Notes: generated by a model from the letters alone, not told the origin. Counted from the stretch's first letter, positions 1 to 9,851 are shown. The stretch: 64,000 bases of DNA from Pseudoalteromonas sp. SMS1 (GCF_021530565.1 NZ_JAKGBI010000006.1:186001-250000); one strand, 5' to 3'. Made by a program: numbers and translations.

Positions 1-1
1 T

Positions 2-3000
2 GCAGAGTGTGACCCACAGACTCGCCAAGATAAGCTATTAGCTCTTCGCGAACAACTGGCGCACCGCCACTATCAACCAGATACATGGCCACAGTATGAC
101 TTACACCTGAGCCAAACAGGTGAAGGATCAATACTGCATTTTTCTATCGATTTACTGATTGCTGATTTTGCTAGTATTCAAATTATGCTCGCTGAACTCG
201 GCGAGTTATATAACCATCCAGAGCGCACACTTGCGCCTCTGGGTGTGTCTTACCGCGACATTGTGATTGCGCGCAAAGCCTTGTTAGAACACCCAAAAAC
301 AGCACAGCGTTATGAGCAGCATAAAGCTTATTGGTTGGAGCGTATTAAAACACTGCCTGCACCACCCGAGTTACCGCGCGCAAAGAACACGGGTAATGAC
401 GAAAACGTGTCATTTTCTCGCTTGCATTTTAATCTAGCGTCTGACCTGTGGCAGCGCCTTAGTGAACGTGCAAAAGGCCACAAATTAACACCTTCTAGCC
501 TTGTGTTGGCAGCATTTACAGAGGTGATTGGCCGCTGGTCACGTCGCCCTGATTTTTGTTTGAACCTCACCATGCTTAACCGCGCCAATGTGCACCCTGA
601 TGTGCGAGGTGTGGTCGGCGACTTTATTGCTGTTAATGTGTTGGGTGTGTCGCCTGATCCACAAGCAGGCTTTGCACAGCGCGCAAGTCAGTTGCAGCAG
701 CAACTTTGGCGCGACTTAGAACACAGCGACTTTACAGGCGTTGAAGTACTGCGTGCGATGAACCAAAACCAGCAAAGCAACACCATAGTGCCGATTGTTT
801 ACACCAGTACCCTAGGTTTATCTGGTGATGAACTAGATAGCAACCAATTTATGCACGACGCGCAGCTGCGCTACGGCATCACTCAAACACCTCAAGTGTG
901 GTTAGATTGCCAAGCAACAGAGCGTGCTGGTGAACTGGTTGTGGACTGGGACATCCGCCAAGGCATTTTCCAAGATGGTGTTATAGAGCAAGCACATCAA
1001 GCATTTTGTACGCTACTACGTGCACTGGCGAATAACGATGCCCTGTGGCAGTCCACTAGCCCTGTGAGTTTGCCAGCGCAAACACAAGCGCATATTGCAG
1101 CGCTAAACGACACCAAGACAGAACAGGTTAAAGGGTATTTGCATTCTGGCTTTGCTCAGCATGCTCTGCAATCTCCAGACCAAATCGCGGTAGTGGATCA
1201 ACATGGTAGCATGAGTTACCGACAACTTGCAGAGTTGGCACTGCAGATCAGGCACTCCTTTGTCGACTCGGTTAAACCAGGCGACCATATCGCAATCGTC
1301 TCTGACAAAAGTACGCAACAAATTGCAGCGGTGTTAGCTGTCTTGTTCGCCGATTGTGTATATGTCCCCATCGAAGCGCAACACCCGTTGGCACGCCAGC
1401 AATCGATTATTGCCAACTCTGGTGCTAAGGTCGTGCTGACGGAATCAGTCTATTTAGGCCAAGACTTTGGCCCAGATATTTCTGTTATCCCATTTGATCA
1501 GGTGCTGCCAACCATGCCTGAACAAGACTATAAACACCTGTTGGACGCTTTTGGACAGCGCCGACAGCAACAAACATTTGTCGACGCGCCGGCCTATGTC
1601 ATTTATACCTCGGGGACAACGGGCCAACCGAAAGGGGTGCAGCTATCGCACGGTGCAGCACTGAATACGGTACTTGAGATCAACCGCCTGCATGATGTCA
1701 GTCCTCAAGATAAAACTTTGGGGCTGGTAAGTTATGGCTTTGACCTCTCAATTTGGGATATCTTCGGAACACTGTCGGCGGGCGCGACACTGGTATTGCC
1801 AGATCAAGAATTAAGAGGCGACCCAAACCATTGGCATCACGTGATTGCCAAACATAAAGTGAGCCTTTGGAACTCGGTGCCCGCACAAATGCAGATGCTG
1901 ATGACCAGCTTACCGTGGGCGGAAGAGCAAAACCTCAGCACAGTCAGGTTAGCCATGCTCTCTGGCGATTGGATCCCCGTCCAACTCGCACAGCAAGTAG
2001 TCCAACAGCTGCCACACATTCGTTTAATCAGCCAAGGCGGTCCAACAGAAACCGCAATTTGGTGCGTACAACACACCGTCACAGAAATTGCTTCTGATGC
2101 CGTCTCGGTGCCCTATGGCAAACCCTTAGCGAACCATCAGATCCACATTTTAAATGACCGTTTAGAGCCCTGCCCTACTTGGGTCACAGGGGAGATGTAT
2201 ATTGCTGGTGATGGCTTGGCACTGGGGTATTTAAACGATGCACAAAAGACAGCAGAGCAGTTCATTACGCACCCACAGACAGGTGAAAGACTCTATCGCT
2301 CCGGCGATTTGGGCTGCATCATGGACGATGGCATTATTGCCATTCAAGGGCGCGAAGATGGTCAGATCAAAATAAATGGCCATCGCATAGAGCTCGGAGA
2401 GATTGAATCAACCATCGCAGCCCACCCGGCCGTTAAGCATGTTGCAGTGGTCAATCTATCTAGCGATGGTCATTTGGCCGCAGCATTGGTGCTCGAAGAC
2501 GCTGCCGACACCGAAATGACGGTCAGTGACTTAGGTAACTTACTCAATGAAAAGTTGCCTAAATATATGCTGCCCGCACATTACTTTGCTTTAGACACAT
2601 TACCTCTGAGCCAAAACAGTAAGGTTGATAGAAAACAACTTAAGGTACAACTCACGCAATTACAGCAACAGCTGACTACCCAATTTGAAGCACCGCTCGA
2701 CAATCATATTGAGCAAACCGTTGCCCAAATCTGGTGTGATTTGCTCGGAGTGAGTGACGTATCTCGTCATGATGACTTCTTCCAGCTTGGCGGCACCAGT
2801 TTAAATGCCATCAACCTGTTAAGCGCATTTTTAGCGGCAGGCTTTGACGCGGACATTGACCTCATTTTTAACCATGCCGTATTCAGTGATATGTCCGATG
2901 CATTGGCCAAGGCAAACGAGGCAAAACAAGCGTGGCTAGATAGCATAGACTTAAACGATATGGCCACCAAGGCATTAAGCGGCCTCGCAGACGCCCTACC

Positions 3001-4078
3001 CTATACGCCAAGTTCTGACCCCAAAACTGTACTTTTAACTGGCAGCACAGGTTATTTGGGCAGCTATGTGCTGCGCGAGATGTTAGATACTAGTGATTAT
3101 CACATCATATGCTTGATGCGCTGCGATGACGCACAACATGGCTTTTCGCGCTTAGCGCAGGCCGCCGCAGAAAAAGGCTTACCGGCCGATATTCCACAAG
3201 AACGAATTACGGTGGTAAGCGGCAGTATGTCTGATATCAACTTTGGACTCAGTGACGCTGATTATCAAGCCCTCAGTGCACAAGTTGATGTCATAGTGCA
3301 CAACGCATCCATCATCAACTTGATGGACCCACTGTCAGCACTCTACCCAACGAATGTGGAGGGTGCACGTGAAATCATCCGCTTGGCAAGTTCACACCAA
3401 GTGAAACCGGTGCATTATATTTCGACTATTGGTGTGCACCACGCGCTACCAGCCGATGTGCCACAACCTGTGGTGGAGCAAACCCATGTTGTGCCATGGC
3501 GGGAAGTGGAATTGACTTACGAGCAGTCAAAAATCATGGCTGAAACCTTGTTCACAGAAGCCAGAAGACACGGTATACCGGTGAATATTTTGCGCCCAGG
3601 CACCATCACTTGGGCAACTACAGAGGCCCCCTATATTAACGACGATGCGTTCTTAAAGTTTTACCGAGCGTGTTTAAATATTCACGCCTACCCCGCATCT
3701 GAGTTAGCAGTTAATATTGTGCCTGTAGACTATGTGGCTACTTGCATTACTGCCATCTTAAAAGGGGCAACAGGACAAAATAGTAACTTCCACTTAGTGT
3801 CAGACCAAAGCACCGATGTGGCTCAGATCTACAATTGGTTTAACGAGCTTGGCTGTGATATTCAACCTCTTGAATTTCTGGACTGGAAAGACACGCTGAA
3901 TGACAACTTTGTCCGCAGTTTTGTTGAGCTGTATTTCAAACAAGGTATGGATTCAGGAGGCCATCACCAATACGCCACAGACAATCTAAAAGCCATATTG
4001 GATCAATTCGACCTACCTAACTTTGCAGTCAACCGCGATTACCTAAAACCGCTTACGGAGAAATATAACAATGCTTAA
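2..4078 (+). CDS. NRPS, C-terminal part: Cy-A-PCP-thioester reductase (5' end outside window)
   Basis: Partial: the frame is open to the window's first codon, so the gene starts upstream; the first internal ATG (185) is not the start. Seen in order: second half of a heterocyclization domain with DLLIADFAS (nt 149-175, the Cy signature DxxxxDxxS), VVGDF (~610-625), VPIVYTS (~788) and PQVWLD (~890); an adenylation domain (nt ~1135-2650) with SGTTGQPKG and NSKVDRK; a carrier domain with phosphopantetheine serine at nt 2798-2800 in GGTSL; and an NAD(P)-binding thioester reductase (from nt ~3020) with GSTGYLG and YEQSK. By alignment in my head the A-domain pocket reads roughly D-L-W-N-M-S-Q-I-W-K, closest to cysteine codes, and SGDWIP is typical of Cy-linked A domains. 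Inference: cysteine is loaded, cyclised to a thiazoline and released reductively as aldehyde or alcohol. It overlaps the thioesterase gene by 8 nt. Confidence 0.93.
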   Translation, partial: AECDPQTRQDKLLALREQLAHRHYQPDTWPQYDLHLSQTGEGSILHFSIDLLIADFASIQIMLAELGELYNHPERTLAPLGVSYRDIVIARKALLEHPKTAQRYEQHKAYWLERIKTLPAPPELPRAKNTGNDENVSFSRLHFNLASDLWQRLSERAKGHKLTPSSLVLAAFTEVIGRWSRRPDFCLNLTMLNRANVHPDVRGVVGDFIAVNVLGVSPDPQAGFAQRASQLQQQLWRDLEHSDFTGVEVLRAMNQNQQSNTIVPIVYTSTLGLSGDELDSNQFMHDAQLRYGITQTPQVWLDCQATERAGELVVDWDIRQGIFQDGVIEQAHQAFCTLLRALANNDALWQSTSPVSLPAQTQAHIAALNDTKTEQVKGYLHSGFAQHALQSPDQIAVVDQHGSMSYRQLAELALQIRHSFVDSVKPGDHIAIVSDKSTQQIAAVLAVLFADCVYVPIEAQHPLARQQSIIANSGAKVVLTESVYLGQDFGPDISVIPFDQVLPTMPEQDYKHLLDAFGQRRQQQTFVDAPAYVIYTSGTTGQPKGVQLSHGAALNTVLEINRLHDVSPQDKTLGLVSYGFDLSIWDIFGTLSAGATLVLPDQELRGDPNHWHHVIAKHKVSLWNSVPAQMQMLMTSLPWAEEQNLSTVRLAMLSGDWIPVQLAQQVVQQLPHIRLISQGGPTETAIWCVQHTVTEIASDAVSVPYGKPLANHQIHILNDRLEPCPTWVTGEMYIAGDGLALGYLNDAQKTAEQFITHPQTGERLYRSGDLGCIMDDGIIAIQGREDGQIKINGHRIELGEIESTIAAHPAVKHVAVVNLSSDGHLAAALVLEDAADTEMTVSDLGNLLNEKLPKYMLPAHYFALDTLPLSQNSKVDRKQLKVQLTQLQQQLTTQFEAPLDNHIEQTVAQIWCDLLGVSDVSRHDDFFQLGGTSLNAINLLSAFLAAGFDADIDLIFNHAVFSDMSDALAKANEAKQAWLDSIDLNDMATKALSGLADALPYTPSSDPKTVLLTGSTGYLGSYVLREMLDTSDYHIICLMRCDDAQHGFSRLAQAAAEKGLPADIPQERITVVSGSMSDINFGLSDADYQALSAQVDVIVHNASIINLMDPLSALYPTNVEGAREIIRLASSHQVKPVHYISTIGVHHALPADVPQPVVEQTHVVPWREVELTYEQSKIMAETLFTEARRHGIPVNILRPGTITWATTEAPYINDDAFLKFYRACLNIHAYPASELAVNIVPVDYVATCITAILKGATGQNSNFHLVSDQSTDVAQIYNWFNELGCDIQPLEFLDWKDTLNDNFVRSFVELYFKQGMDSGGHHQYATDNLKAILDQFDLPNFAVNRDYLKPLTEKYNNA

Positions 4079-4853
4079 TGCACCCCAGACCAATCATGGC
4101 GCGTGTTACCGTATTTTCAAAGCGCGCCCAACGGCCTCTAAGCGTTTAATTATATTGCCTCATGCGGGTGGCTCTGCGAGTTACTTTCGCCAGTGGGCCA
4201 ATATCGCCGATTCAGACTTAGAAGTTGTAGTCGTGCAATACCCTGGTCGCGAAAATCGAATGGCAGAACCCTTAGTGTCAGACATGAATCGCTTAGTTAG
4301 CACCTTGACTACAGGTTTAAAGCCATTGCTCAATAAACCCTATATTTTGTTTGGTCACAGCATGGGGGGTGGGATTGCTTACGAACTAGCGATGCGAATT
4401 CAAGCCTACCGCTATCGGGCACCGACCCAACTGGTGGTTTCTGCCGTTGAAGGGCCAAGTTGCCACCATGCAACTGAGGTGTATAAAGGCAGTGATGCAG
4501 TGATACTGGATGAACTCAAACGCCTCAATGGCACCGGTGTGGACCTCAATGCTTACCCAGAACTTTTAGATATGATGCTGCCGTTGCTGCGCAATGACTA
4601 TCAGTTGATAGAAACCTATCAGCCAAACCTCAATGCACCTAAGTTACAGCATCCACTCACGGTGATGCTCGGTTCAACGGATACCGAGCTCACTTATTCA
4701 GAGGCTGAAGCTTGGCAACAAGTATGCACTCAACCTATCAATATTGTGACCTATGAGGGCGGCCATTTTTACTTGGCCGATCATATTGACGCTATTTTGA
4801 CGCACATAGGTACGCTGTTCCCAGTGCAAAAAACTTGGTTATGTGCACCTTAA
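4071..4853 (+). CDS. Type II thioesterase (NRPS editing)
   Basis: A 260-residue alpha/beta hydrolase of the GrsT/RifR type II thioesterase family. LPHAGGSA near residue 28, the QYPGRENR motif near residue 60 and the nucleophile elbow GHSMGG near residue 96 are all present; GGHF near the C-terminus supplies the catalytic histidine. Such cytosolic enzymes clear misprimed or stalled acyl groups from carrier domains. The start lies inside the last codons of the NRPS gene, so the two are translationally coupled and it very probably serves that assembly line. The NRPS ends in a reductase, so this protein is an editor and not the releasing enzyme. A good intrinsic terminator follows. Confidence 0.93.
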   Translation: MLNAPQTNHGACYRIFKARPTASKRLIILPHAGGSASYFRQWANIADSDLEVVVVQYPGRENRMAEPLVSDMNRLVSTLTTGLKPLLNKPYILFGHSMGGGIAYELAMRIQAYRYRAPTQLVVSAVEGPSCHHATEVYKGSDAVILDELKRLNGTGVDLNAYPELLDMMLPLLRNDYQLIETYQPNLNAPKLQHPLTVMLGSTDTELTYSEAEAWQQVCTQPINIVTYEGGHFYLADHIDAILTHIGTLFPVQKTWLCAP

Positions 4854-4900
4854 CGGCCAAGCATCTGATCACCTCTTTTAGATAAAAGGGGTTCAATTTA

Positions 4901-4926
4901 GGTGCTGCACCCGCAGCGCCTTTTTC
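4901..4926 (+). terminator. Intrinsic terminator after NRPS-thioesterase genes
   Basis: GGTGCTG (4901-4907) pairs with CAGCGCC (4914-4920), with one T-G wobble and a six-base loop, followed directly by TTTTTC. It separates the biosynthetic transcript from the uptake genes, so the latter probably have their own promoter in 4927-5040. Confidence 0.75.
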
Positions 4927-5045
4927 TCCCCCGTTAAAAAATTATCTCTTTTGGGGAAAAGAAACCCGATATGAGTAGTGCTCAATTTTCACGCTTTGCA
5001 AAATGGGTCAATTTAGTTATCTCACTTTTTCTCAAGGAAACGTTA

Positions 5046-6002
5046 ATGCGCCGCTTTGTATTGCCATTTTGTGCCTATTTCTTTGCATTGTTATCTCACA
5101 GCGCTCACGCCCAGTTCCCCATTACAGTGAAAGATGATCGCGATAAATTGGTCACCATAAATTCAGCACCGAATAAGGTTGCTGCAGTCTCCGTATTTGG
5201 TGCTGACTTATTGAACGCGCTTGGCATGCAAGCCGCTGGGATTTCAACACTCAACCACCAGCGCTCACCCTACCTTGGTAACCAAACACAGCATATGGTC
5301 GATCTTGGTGAAATTCACGAGACCAACTTAGAAGTATTAACGGCTTTAAAGCCAGACCTCACTATTGGACTGCGCACTTACACCGAACCCTTTGCCAGTA
5401 AATTTGAGGAAGTCGGCCCCTTTTTAGCCTACGATTTAGTCACCAAAGCCGACTCTGACCGTGCAATTCGCTCTGCAACCAAAGCGCTAGGCAAACCGGC
5501 ACAAGGGGTAGAACTCAACCAATCATTTAATGCTCAGCTAAAACGCTATTCGTCAAAGTCGCTCAAACCGCAGTCAGTGGTATTTTTATGGCATTGGTCG
5601 GATGTCCCTTACGCATTTTTTGACCACCATTTCACTGTAGAAATGATGCACACCTTAAAAGCCAAAAATAGCGTGGGTACTTCACCACAGCCAAATTTAA
5701 AGAAGTTTGATTCGGCCCCTATTTCAATGGAATCGCTATTAAAGCTCAACCCTGATGTGATTATTTCATTCAAAGGGGAGCCTGGTCCATTCAAAGCTCA
5801 TCCCGTATGGCAGCAACTAAAAGCCGTAAAAAATGGTCGTGCTTATCGCGTTGCAGATCATTACGTTATGCCGCATGGCCCCATTGCAAGAAGATTAATA
5901 TTGCAGGAATTGGCGTACCTACTCCACCCAGATAAATTTTCCGCGCCTAGCATGTTGGTAAAAGAAGCACGTGCCACAACGATGCAGTTTGGTGAGTTGT
6001 AA
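5046..6002 (+). CDS. Periplasmic ferric-siderophore-binding protein (FecB/BtuF type)
   Basis: A 318-residue class III periplasmic binding protein for an iron-siderophore ABC importer. ATG 5046 is chosen over the upstream in-frame ATG at 4971 because it follows a purine-rich AAGGAAA and starts a clean signal peptide (MRRF, hydrophobic core, AHA cleavage site). The mature part has the family's N-terminal lobe (ITVKDD, VAAVSVFGADLLNALG), the linking helix and the second lobe with LLKLNPDVIISF. There is no lipobox, so it is a soluble periplasmic protein. It is the first gene of an importer set with two FecCD permeases and an ATPase; the TonB receptor 8 kb downstream is the likely outer-membrane partner. 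The ligand is inferred to be the product of the adjacent NRPS. Confidence 0.92.
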   Translation: MRRFVLPFCAYFFALLSHSAHAQFPITVKDDRDKLVTINSAPNKVAAVSVFGADLLNALGMQAAGISTLNHQRSPYLGNQTQHMVDLGEIHETNLEVLTALKPDLTIGLRTYTEPFASKFEEVGPFLAYDLVTKADSDRAIRSATKALGKPAQGVELNQSFNAQLKRYSSKSLKPQSVVFLWHWSDVPYAFFDHHFTVEMMHTLKAKNSVGTSPQPNLKKFDSAPISMESLLKLNPDVIISFKGEPGPFKAHPVWQQLKAVKNGRAYRVADHYVMPHGPIARRLILQELAYLLHPDKFSAPSMLVKEARATTMQFGEL

Positions 6003-6023
6003 CGCCTATTTAGATTATCGATT

Positions 6024-7034
6024 ATGAACTATGTTTTTTCTCGCACTATGATGTCTCCGATTGGATTATGTATGGCAGGCTTAGGCATTTTACTGCTTAG
6101 CCTGTTTTTATCCGTGTCAATAGGCGACTACCCACTCTCACTCAGCGAAATATGGTTGGTGCTTATTGCGCCGTCAGACTCCCTTGCCAGCTTTGTCGTT
6201 TGGGAGTTAAGGTTGCCTCGCTTAGTATTGGCTGTCATTGCAGGCGCAGCGCTAGGTACATCCGGTGCAATTATCCAAGCCGTGACCCAAAATGAGCTCG
6301 CCTCCCCAAGCTTGGTAGGCGTCTCATCCGGTGCGGCATTAGCGATTGTCATGGTAATTGTATTCACAGGCTTATCTGCACATTATCACTTTCTTGCAGG
6401 TATCTTTGGCGGAACAGTCGCCATGTTGGTCACATTGTGGCTATCTTGGAAGCAAAAATTAGAGCCGGTGAACCTTATTTTGTCGGGCCTGTGCATTTCT
6501 TTGTTTTGCGCAGCGGCAACAACCTTACTGTTAATTTCAGTGAGCACCGATACGCGAGGTCTATTTTATTGGCTGCTGGGTAGCGTCGCCAATCGTACTT
6601 GGCAACATGTCTCAATACTGGCCCCTATCGCCCTAATCGGGGTTGTATTGTGTGTATTTTTAGCAAGGCCATTAACGGTGCTGCAGCTTGATACCGCGGT
6701 GGTAAAGAGCATTGGTGGACACGTAAGACGCTGGCGTGTTCAAGCATTGATCGTTGCCGTCGTACTAACCTCAGCGACAGTTTCAGTGACAGGTCCAATT
6801 GCATTCGTGGGGCTAGTTGCCCCGCACCTTTGTCGCACTTTGTTGCCCAAACACTTAGCCTACGAGTATCGCTACGTACTATTTGGCAGTGCGCTGAGCG
6901 GCGCAGTGCTCGTTAGCGTCTCCGACCTATTGGCCAACTTTCAAGAAATCCCTGTGGGCATTTTATGTGTACTGTTTGGCGGCCCAAGCCTCGTATGGTT
7001 GATCCGTTCCCGATACCAGAGGGCATCATTGTGA
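6024..7034 (+). CDS. FecCD-family siderophore ABC permease 1
   Basis: A 336-residue inner-membrane permease of the BtuC/FecCD family with about ten hydrophobic segments. Family landmarks visible are LRLPRLVLAVIAGAALGTSG near residue 62, the QAVTQNELASPSLVGVSSGA stretch near residue 88, and the C-terminal GPIAFVGLVAPHLCR loop that contacts the ATPase. It starts 21 nt after the binding-protein gene, and its stop overlaps the GTG of the next permease. The two permeases probably form a heterodimeric channel, as in systems with separate C and D subunits such as FatC/FatD or FepD/FepG. Confidence 0.93.
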   Translation: MNYVFSRTMMSPIGLCMAGLGILLLSLFLSVSIGDYPLSLSEIWLVLIAPSDSLASFVVWELRLPRLVLAVIAGAALGTSGAIIQAVTQNELASPSLVGVSSGAALAIVMVIVFTGLSAHYHFLAGIFGGTVAMLVTLWLSWKQKLEPVNLILSGLCISLFCAAATTLLLISVSTDTRGLFYWLLGSVANRTWQHVSILAPIALIGVVLCVFLARPLTVLQLDTAVVKSIGGHVRRWRVQALIVAVVLTSATVSVTGPIAFVGLVAPHLCRTLLPKHLAYEYRYVLFGSALSGAVLVSVSDLLANFQEIPVGILCVLFGGPSLVWLIRSRYQRASL

Positions 7035-8104
7035 ACCAAACTATGACCACGCATGTTTCATACAACACCAAAGTTTGGCCGTTTTACATGCTGATGATGG
7101 TGCTTAGTGTCATACTTGCAAGCCTCTTTATTACGGCGCTGTGTATGGGCTCCGTCCCCCTCTCAATGAATGAAGTCTGGCTAGCACTTAAAACGTCAAC
7201 ACCGCACACGAGTGAGTCAGATATACTTTGGCAATTGCGCCTGCCACGTTCTGTACTGGCGATGGTTGTTGGTGTTCATTTTGCGCTGGCAGGGCTAATT
7301 TTACAGGCCATCATCCGCAATCCGCTCGCTGATCCCAGTATACTGGGCGTCAATGGTGGTGCTAGTTTAGCCATTATTCTGTGCTTATTGGCCGTTGACT
7401 ATATCCAGTTACATATACTTAATCTGAGTGACACTCGTTTTGAGTTTGTGTGGCTGCCCACCGTGGCCCTCATTGGTGGTATTTTAGCAACCGGTTTGGT
7501 ATTAAAACTTAGCTGGCAACAACAGCTCCAGCCCAACCAGCTTGCACTCAACGGCGTAGCCATAGGTGCGGTACTTAACGCTTTGGTAATGTGGGCAATT
7601 TTAGCTTGGGGTGGTAACCGCACAGAGACCAGTCTCATTTGGTTAGCAGGCAGTTTATATGGCAGAGATTTTAGCCAATTATATTTGCTTTTACCGTGGA
7701 CAATTGTCGGCGTTATCGGTTGCTTTTTACTGCTCAAACAGCTTGCCATACTGCAATTAGACAGCGAAGCTGCGCAAGCCTTAGGCCTCAACGTTAAACG
7801 CTGGCGATTAGCGAGTTTATTTGTCGCGGTCTCCCTGGCTGCCAGCGCGACGGCAGTCACTGGACCGCTTGGATTTATAGGCCTGATTGTGCCTCACTTT
7901 GCCAAGGTGCTACTCGCCCGTCTTGGCCTTGGAGCAAGCCTGCCGCACCTGATGGTTGTGTGTATTTTGTCCGGTGCAACGCTCACACTCGCAGCCGATA
8001 TTGCCAGTCGCACACTTATCTCGCCTTTGGAGATCCCAACAGGCACACTCACCACTCTGATGGGCATCCCCATCTTGCTCCTGTTGATCCGCCGTCAAAG
8101 TTAG
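7031..8104 (+). CDS. FecCD-family siderophore ABC permease 2
   Basis: A 357-residue second FecCD permease. The start is taken as GTG 7031, which overlaps the previous stop (GTGA) and has AGAGGG seven bases upstream; ATG 7043 is an alternative, whereas an ATG at 6965 would overlap the first permease by 70 nt. LRLPRSVLAMVVGVHFALAG, IIRNPLADPSILGVNGGASL and GPLGFIGLIVPHFAK are the family's conserved blocks. There are about ten transmembrane segments. It is the partner of the upstream permease and the ATPase that follows eight bases later. Confidence 0.93.
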   Translation: MNQTMTTHVSYNTKVWPFYMLMMVLSVILASLFITALCMGSVPLSMNEVWLALKTSTPHTSESDILWQLRLPRSVLAMVVGVHFALAGLILQAIIRNPLADPSILGVNGGASLAIILCLLAVDYIQLHILNLSDTRFEFVWLPTVALIGGILATGLVLKLSWQQQLQPNQLALNGVAIGAVLNALVMWAILAWGGNRTETSLIWLAGSLYGRDFSQLYLLLPWTIVGVIGCFLLLKQLAILQLDSEAAQALGLNVKRWRLASLFVAVSLAASATAVTGPLGFIGLIVPHFAKVLLARLGLGASLPHLMVVCILSGATLTLAADIASRTLISPLEIPTGTLTTLMGIPILLLLIRRQS

Positions 8105-8112
8105 GATATACC

Positions 8113-8943
8113 ATGCTACAAGCAGATAAGATCTCGTTAAGTTATCAACATAAGCCCATAATACAAGATTTGTCGATTGCTATTTCACGTCATCAAATCA
8201 CTGCCATTGTCGGCCCCAATGGCAGTGGTAAGTCAACGCTGCTGAAACTGCTCGGAGGCCTAGTCAAACCCAGCGAAGGCGAAGTATTGCTGAGTCAAAA
8301 GCCGCTGTGTAAATGGCGTCCTAAGCCCTTAGCGAAAACACTCGCTTTACTTGGCCAAAACCCACAAGCTCCCGGAGGCATGTTGGTTAGGCAACTCGTC
8401 GGTCACGGCCGGTTTCCATACCTAGGATTATTCAATACTTTATCGCAACTTGATCAGCGCGCGATTACTTGGGCACTGCGAAAAACGCAGCTTGAACACA
8501 TACAACACCAGCCTTTGGAACATCTGTCTGGAGGTGAGCGACAGCGCGCTTGGCTTGCCATGGCATTGGCACAACAGTCTGAGATTTTGCTATTGGATGA
8601 GCCCACCACCTACCTCGATTTGGGGCATCAATTTCAGCTGCTAGATCTCTTAAAACAATTACAAGTGCATGAGCGAAAAACCATCGTGATGGTGCTCCAT
8701 GACATCAATCAAGCCAGTCAATTTAGTGATCGAATTATCGCCCTTAAAAATGGCTCAATAATCGCTGATGGTACGCCACAACAGGTCGTCACAGCGCAAA
8801 TCATTAAACAACTGTTCAACATTGAAGTTTCAGTTATACCACAACGCTATGGCAAGACCACTAAGCCACTGTGCTTACCACTTGAAACTCAAAACCAGTT
8901 AACCCCTAACTCAGCGGTGCCACTGCGCAGCGCGGCAATCTAA
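8113..8943 (+). CDS. Siderophore ABC importer ATP-binding protein (FepC type)
   Basis: A 276-residue ABC ATPase. ATG 8113 has AGGA six bases upstream and gives the canonical N-terminus; a longer frame from 7960 would run inside the permease gene. Walker A GPNGSGKST, signature LSGGERQRAWLAMALAQ, Walker B ILLLDEPTTYLDLGHQ and switch histidine VLHDINQ are intact; DLGHQ is characteristic of ferric-siderophore importers. It energises the two FecCD permeases just upstream and completes the set binding protein - permease - permease - ATPase. The C-terminal 25 residues or so are variable. A 23-nt gap separates it from the next ABC gene, suggesting one transcript. Confidence 0.94.
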   Translation: MLQADKISLSYQHKPIIQDLSIAISRHQITAIVGPNGSGKSTLLKLLGGLVKPSEGEVLLSQKPLCKWRPKPLAKTLALLGQNPQAPGGMLVRQLVGHGRFPYLGLFNTLSQLDQRAITWALRKTQLEHIQHQPLEHLSGGERQRAWLAMALAQQSEILLLDEPTTYLDLGHQFQLLDLLKQLQVHERKTIVMVLHDINQASQFSDRIIALKNGSIIADGTPQQVVTAQIIKQLFNIEVSVIPQRYGKTTKPLCLPLETQNQLTPNSAVPLRSAAI

Positions 8944-8966
8944 AATCAACAACAGAAGCTAGTGAG

Positions 8967-9842
8967 ATGGAATTAGAAATTCGCGACGTATCAAAAACAT
9001 ACCCAAACGGTGTACACGCACTGAAAGCCGTCAATTTAACCATAGGAAAAGGCATGTTTGGCTTGCTTGGCCCCAATGGCGCTGGCAAAAGTAGTATCAT
9101 GCGCACAATTGCCACCCTTCAAACCCCTGACAGTGGTGAAATACGTTTTGATGGACAAAACATTTTTACACACCCCACCGAGTTTCGTCGCCAGCTAGGC
9201 TACCTGCCTCAGGATTTTGGTGTCTATGCCAATGCATCCGCTATCGATATGCTGGATTATTTTGCTCGATTAAAAGGCATTCGACAGGCAAAGGAACGTA
9301 AAACTAGAATCGATAACTTGTTAGCCTTAGTCAACCTCACAGAACATTGTCATAAAGCAGTTGATACCTACTCAGGTGGTATGCGTCAGCGTTTCGGTAT
9401 CGCTCAAGTTTTATTGACCAATCCCAAAGTCATCATTGTCGATGAGCCAACAGCCGGGTTAGACCCCGCCGAACGAAATCGCTTTTACAGTATATTGCAC
9501 CAGCTAACCGACAGCGCCATTGTGATCCTCTCCACACACATTGTCGGAGATGTTACCAACCTTTGTGGTGATATGGGGATCCTCAATCGCGGTACCATTC
9601 TGGCCCGCGGAAAACCAGATGAACTCGTCACCTCCATCGATCGACAAATTTGGCACAAATCGGTATCCCGTGACGAATTAGCCCAACTTAGGCTAACGCA
9701 CAAAGTAATTTCAACGCGCATTGTCAAAGGAAATATACAAGCCACTGTCCAAAGTGAAACCGCTCCCGCCGCAAGCTTTGCACAAAGTACGCCCGATCTT
9801 GAAGATTTTTACTTCAGTTATGTCCCTGAACTTGCGGTTTAA
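8967..9842 (+). CDS. ABC transporter ATPase (CcmA/NatA-like) for the fused permease downstream
   Basis: A 291-residue ATPase of the ABC-2 exporter type, different in kind from the importer ATPase before it. Walker A GPNGAGKSS, the YLPQDFGVY Q-loop region, signature YSGGMRQRFGIAQ, Walker B VIIVDEPTAGLDP and H-loop LSTHIVGD are present. The last ~60 residues are a variable tail. It ends nine bases before the ABC-2/M1-like fusion gene, so the two very likely form one transporter. Position within a siderophore locus suggests a role in siderophore export or envelope handling, but the substrate cannot be read from the sequence. Confidence 0.9.
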   Translation: MELEIRDVSKTYPNGVHALKAVNLTIGKGMFGLLGPNGAGKSSIMRTIATLQTPDSGEIRFDGQNIFTHPTEFRRQLGYLPQDFGVYANASAIDMLDYFARLKGIRQAKERKTRIDNLLALVNLTEHCHKAVDTYSGGMRQRFGIAQVLLTNPKVIIVDEPTAGLDPAERNRFYSILHQLTDSAIVILSTHIVGDVTNLCGDMGILNRGTILARGKPDELVTSIDRQIWHKSVSRDELAQLRLTHKVISTRIVKGNIQATVQSETAPAASFAQSTPDLEDFYFSYVPELAV

Positions 9843-9851
9843 GGAGCCACC

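Noticed and set aside
4971..5045. Longer N-terminus of the siderophore-binding protein
   Set aside because: ATG 5046 has a better RBS and begins a proper signal peptide; the upstream part would displace it by 25 residues.
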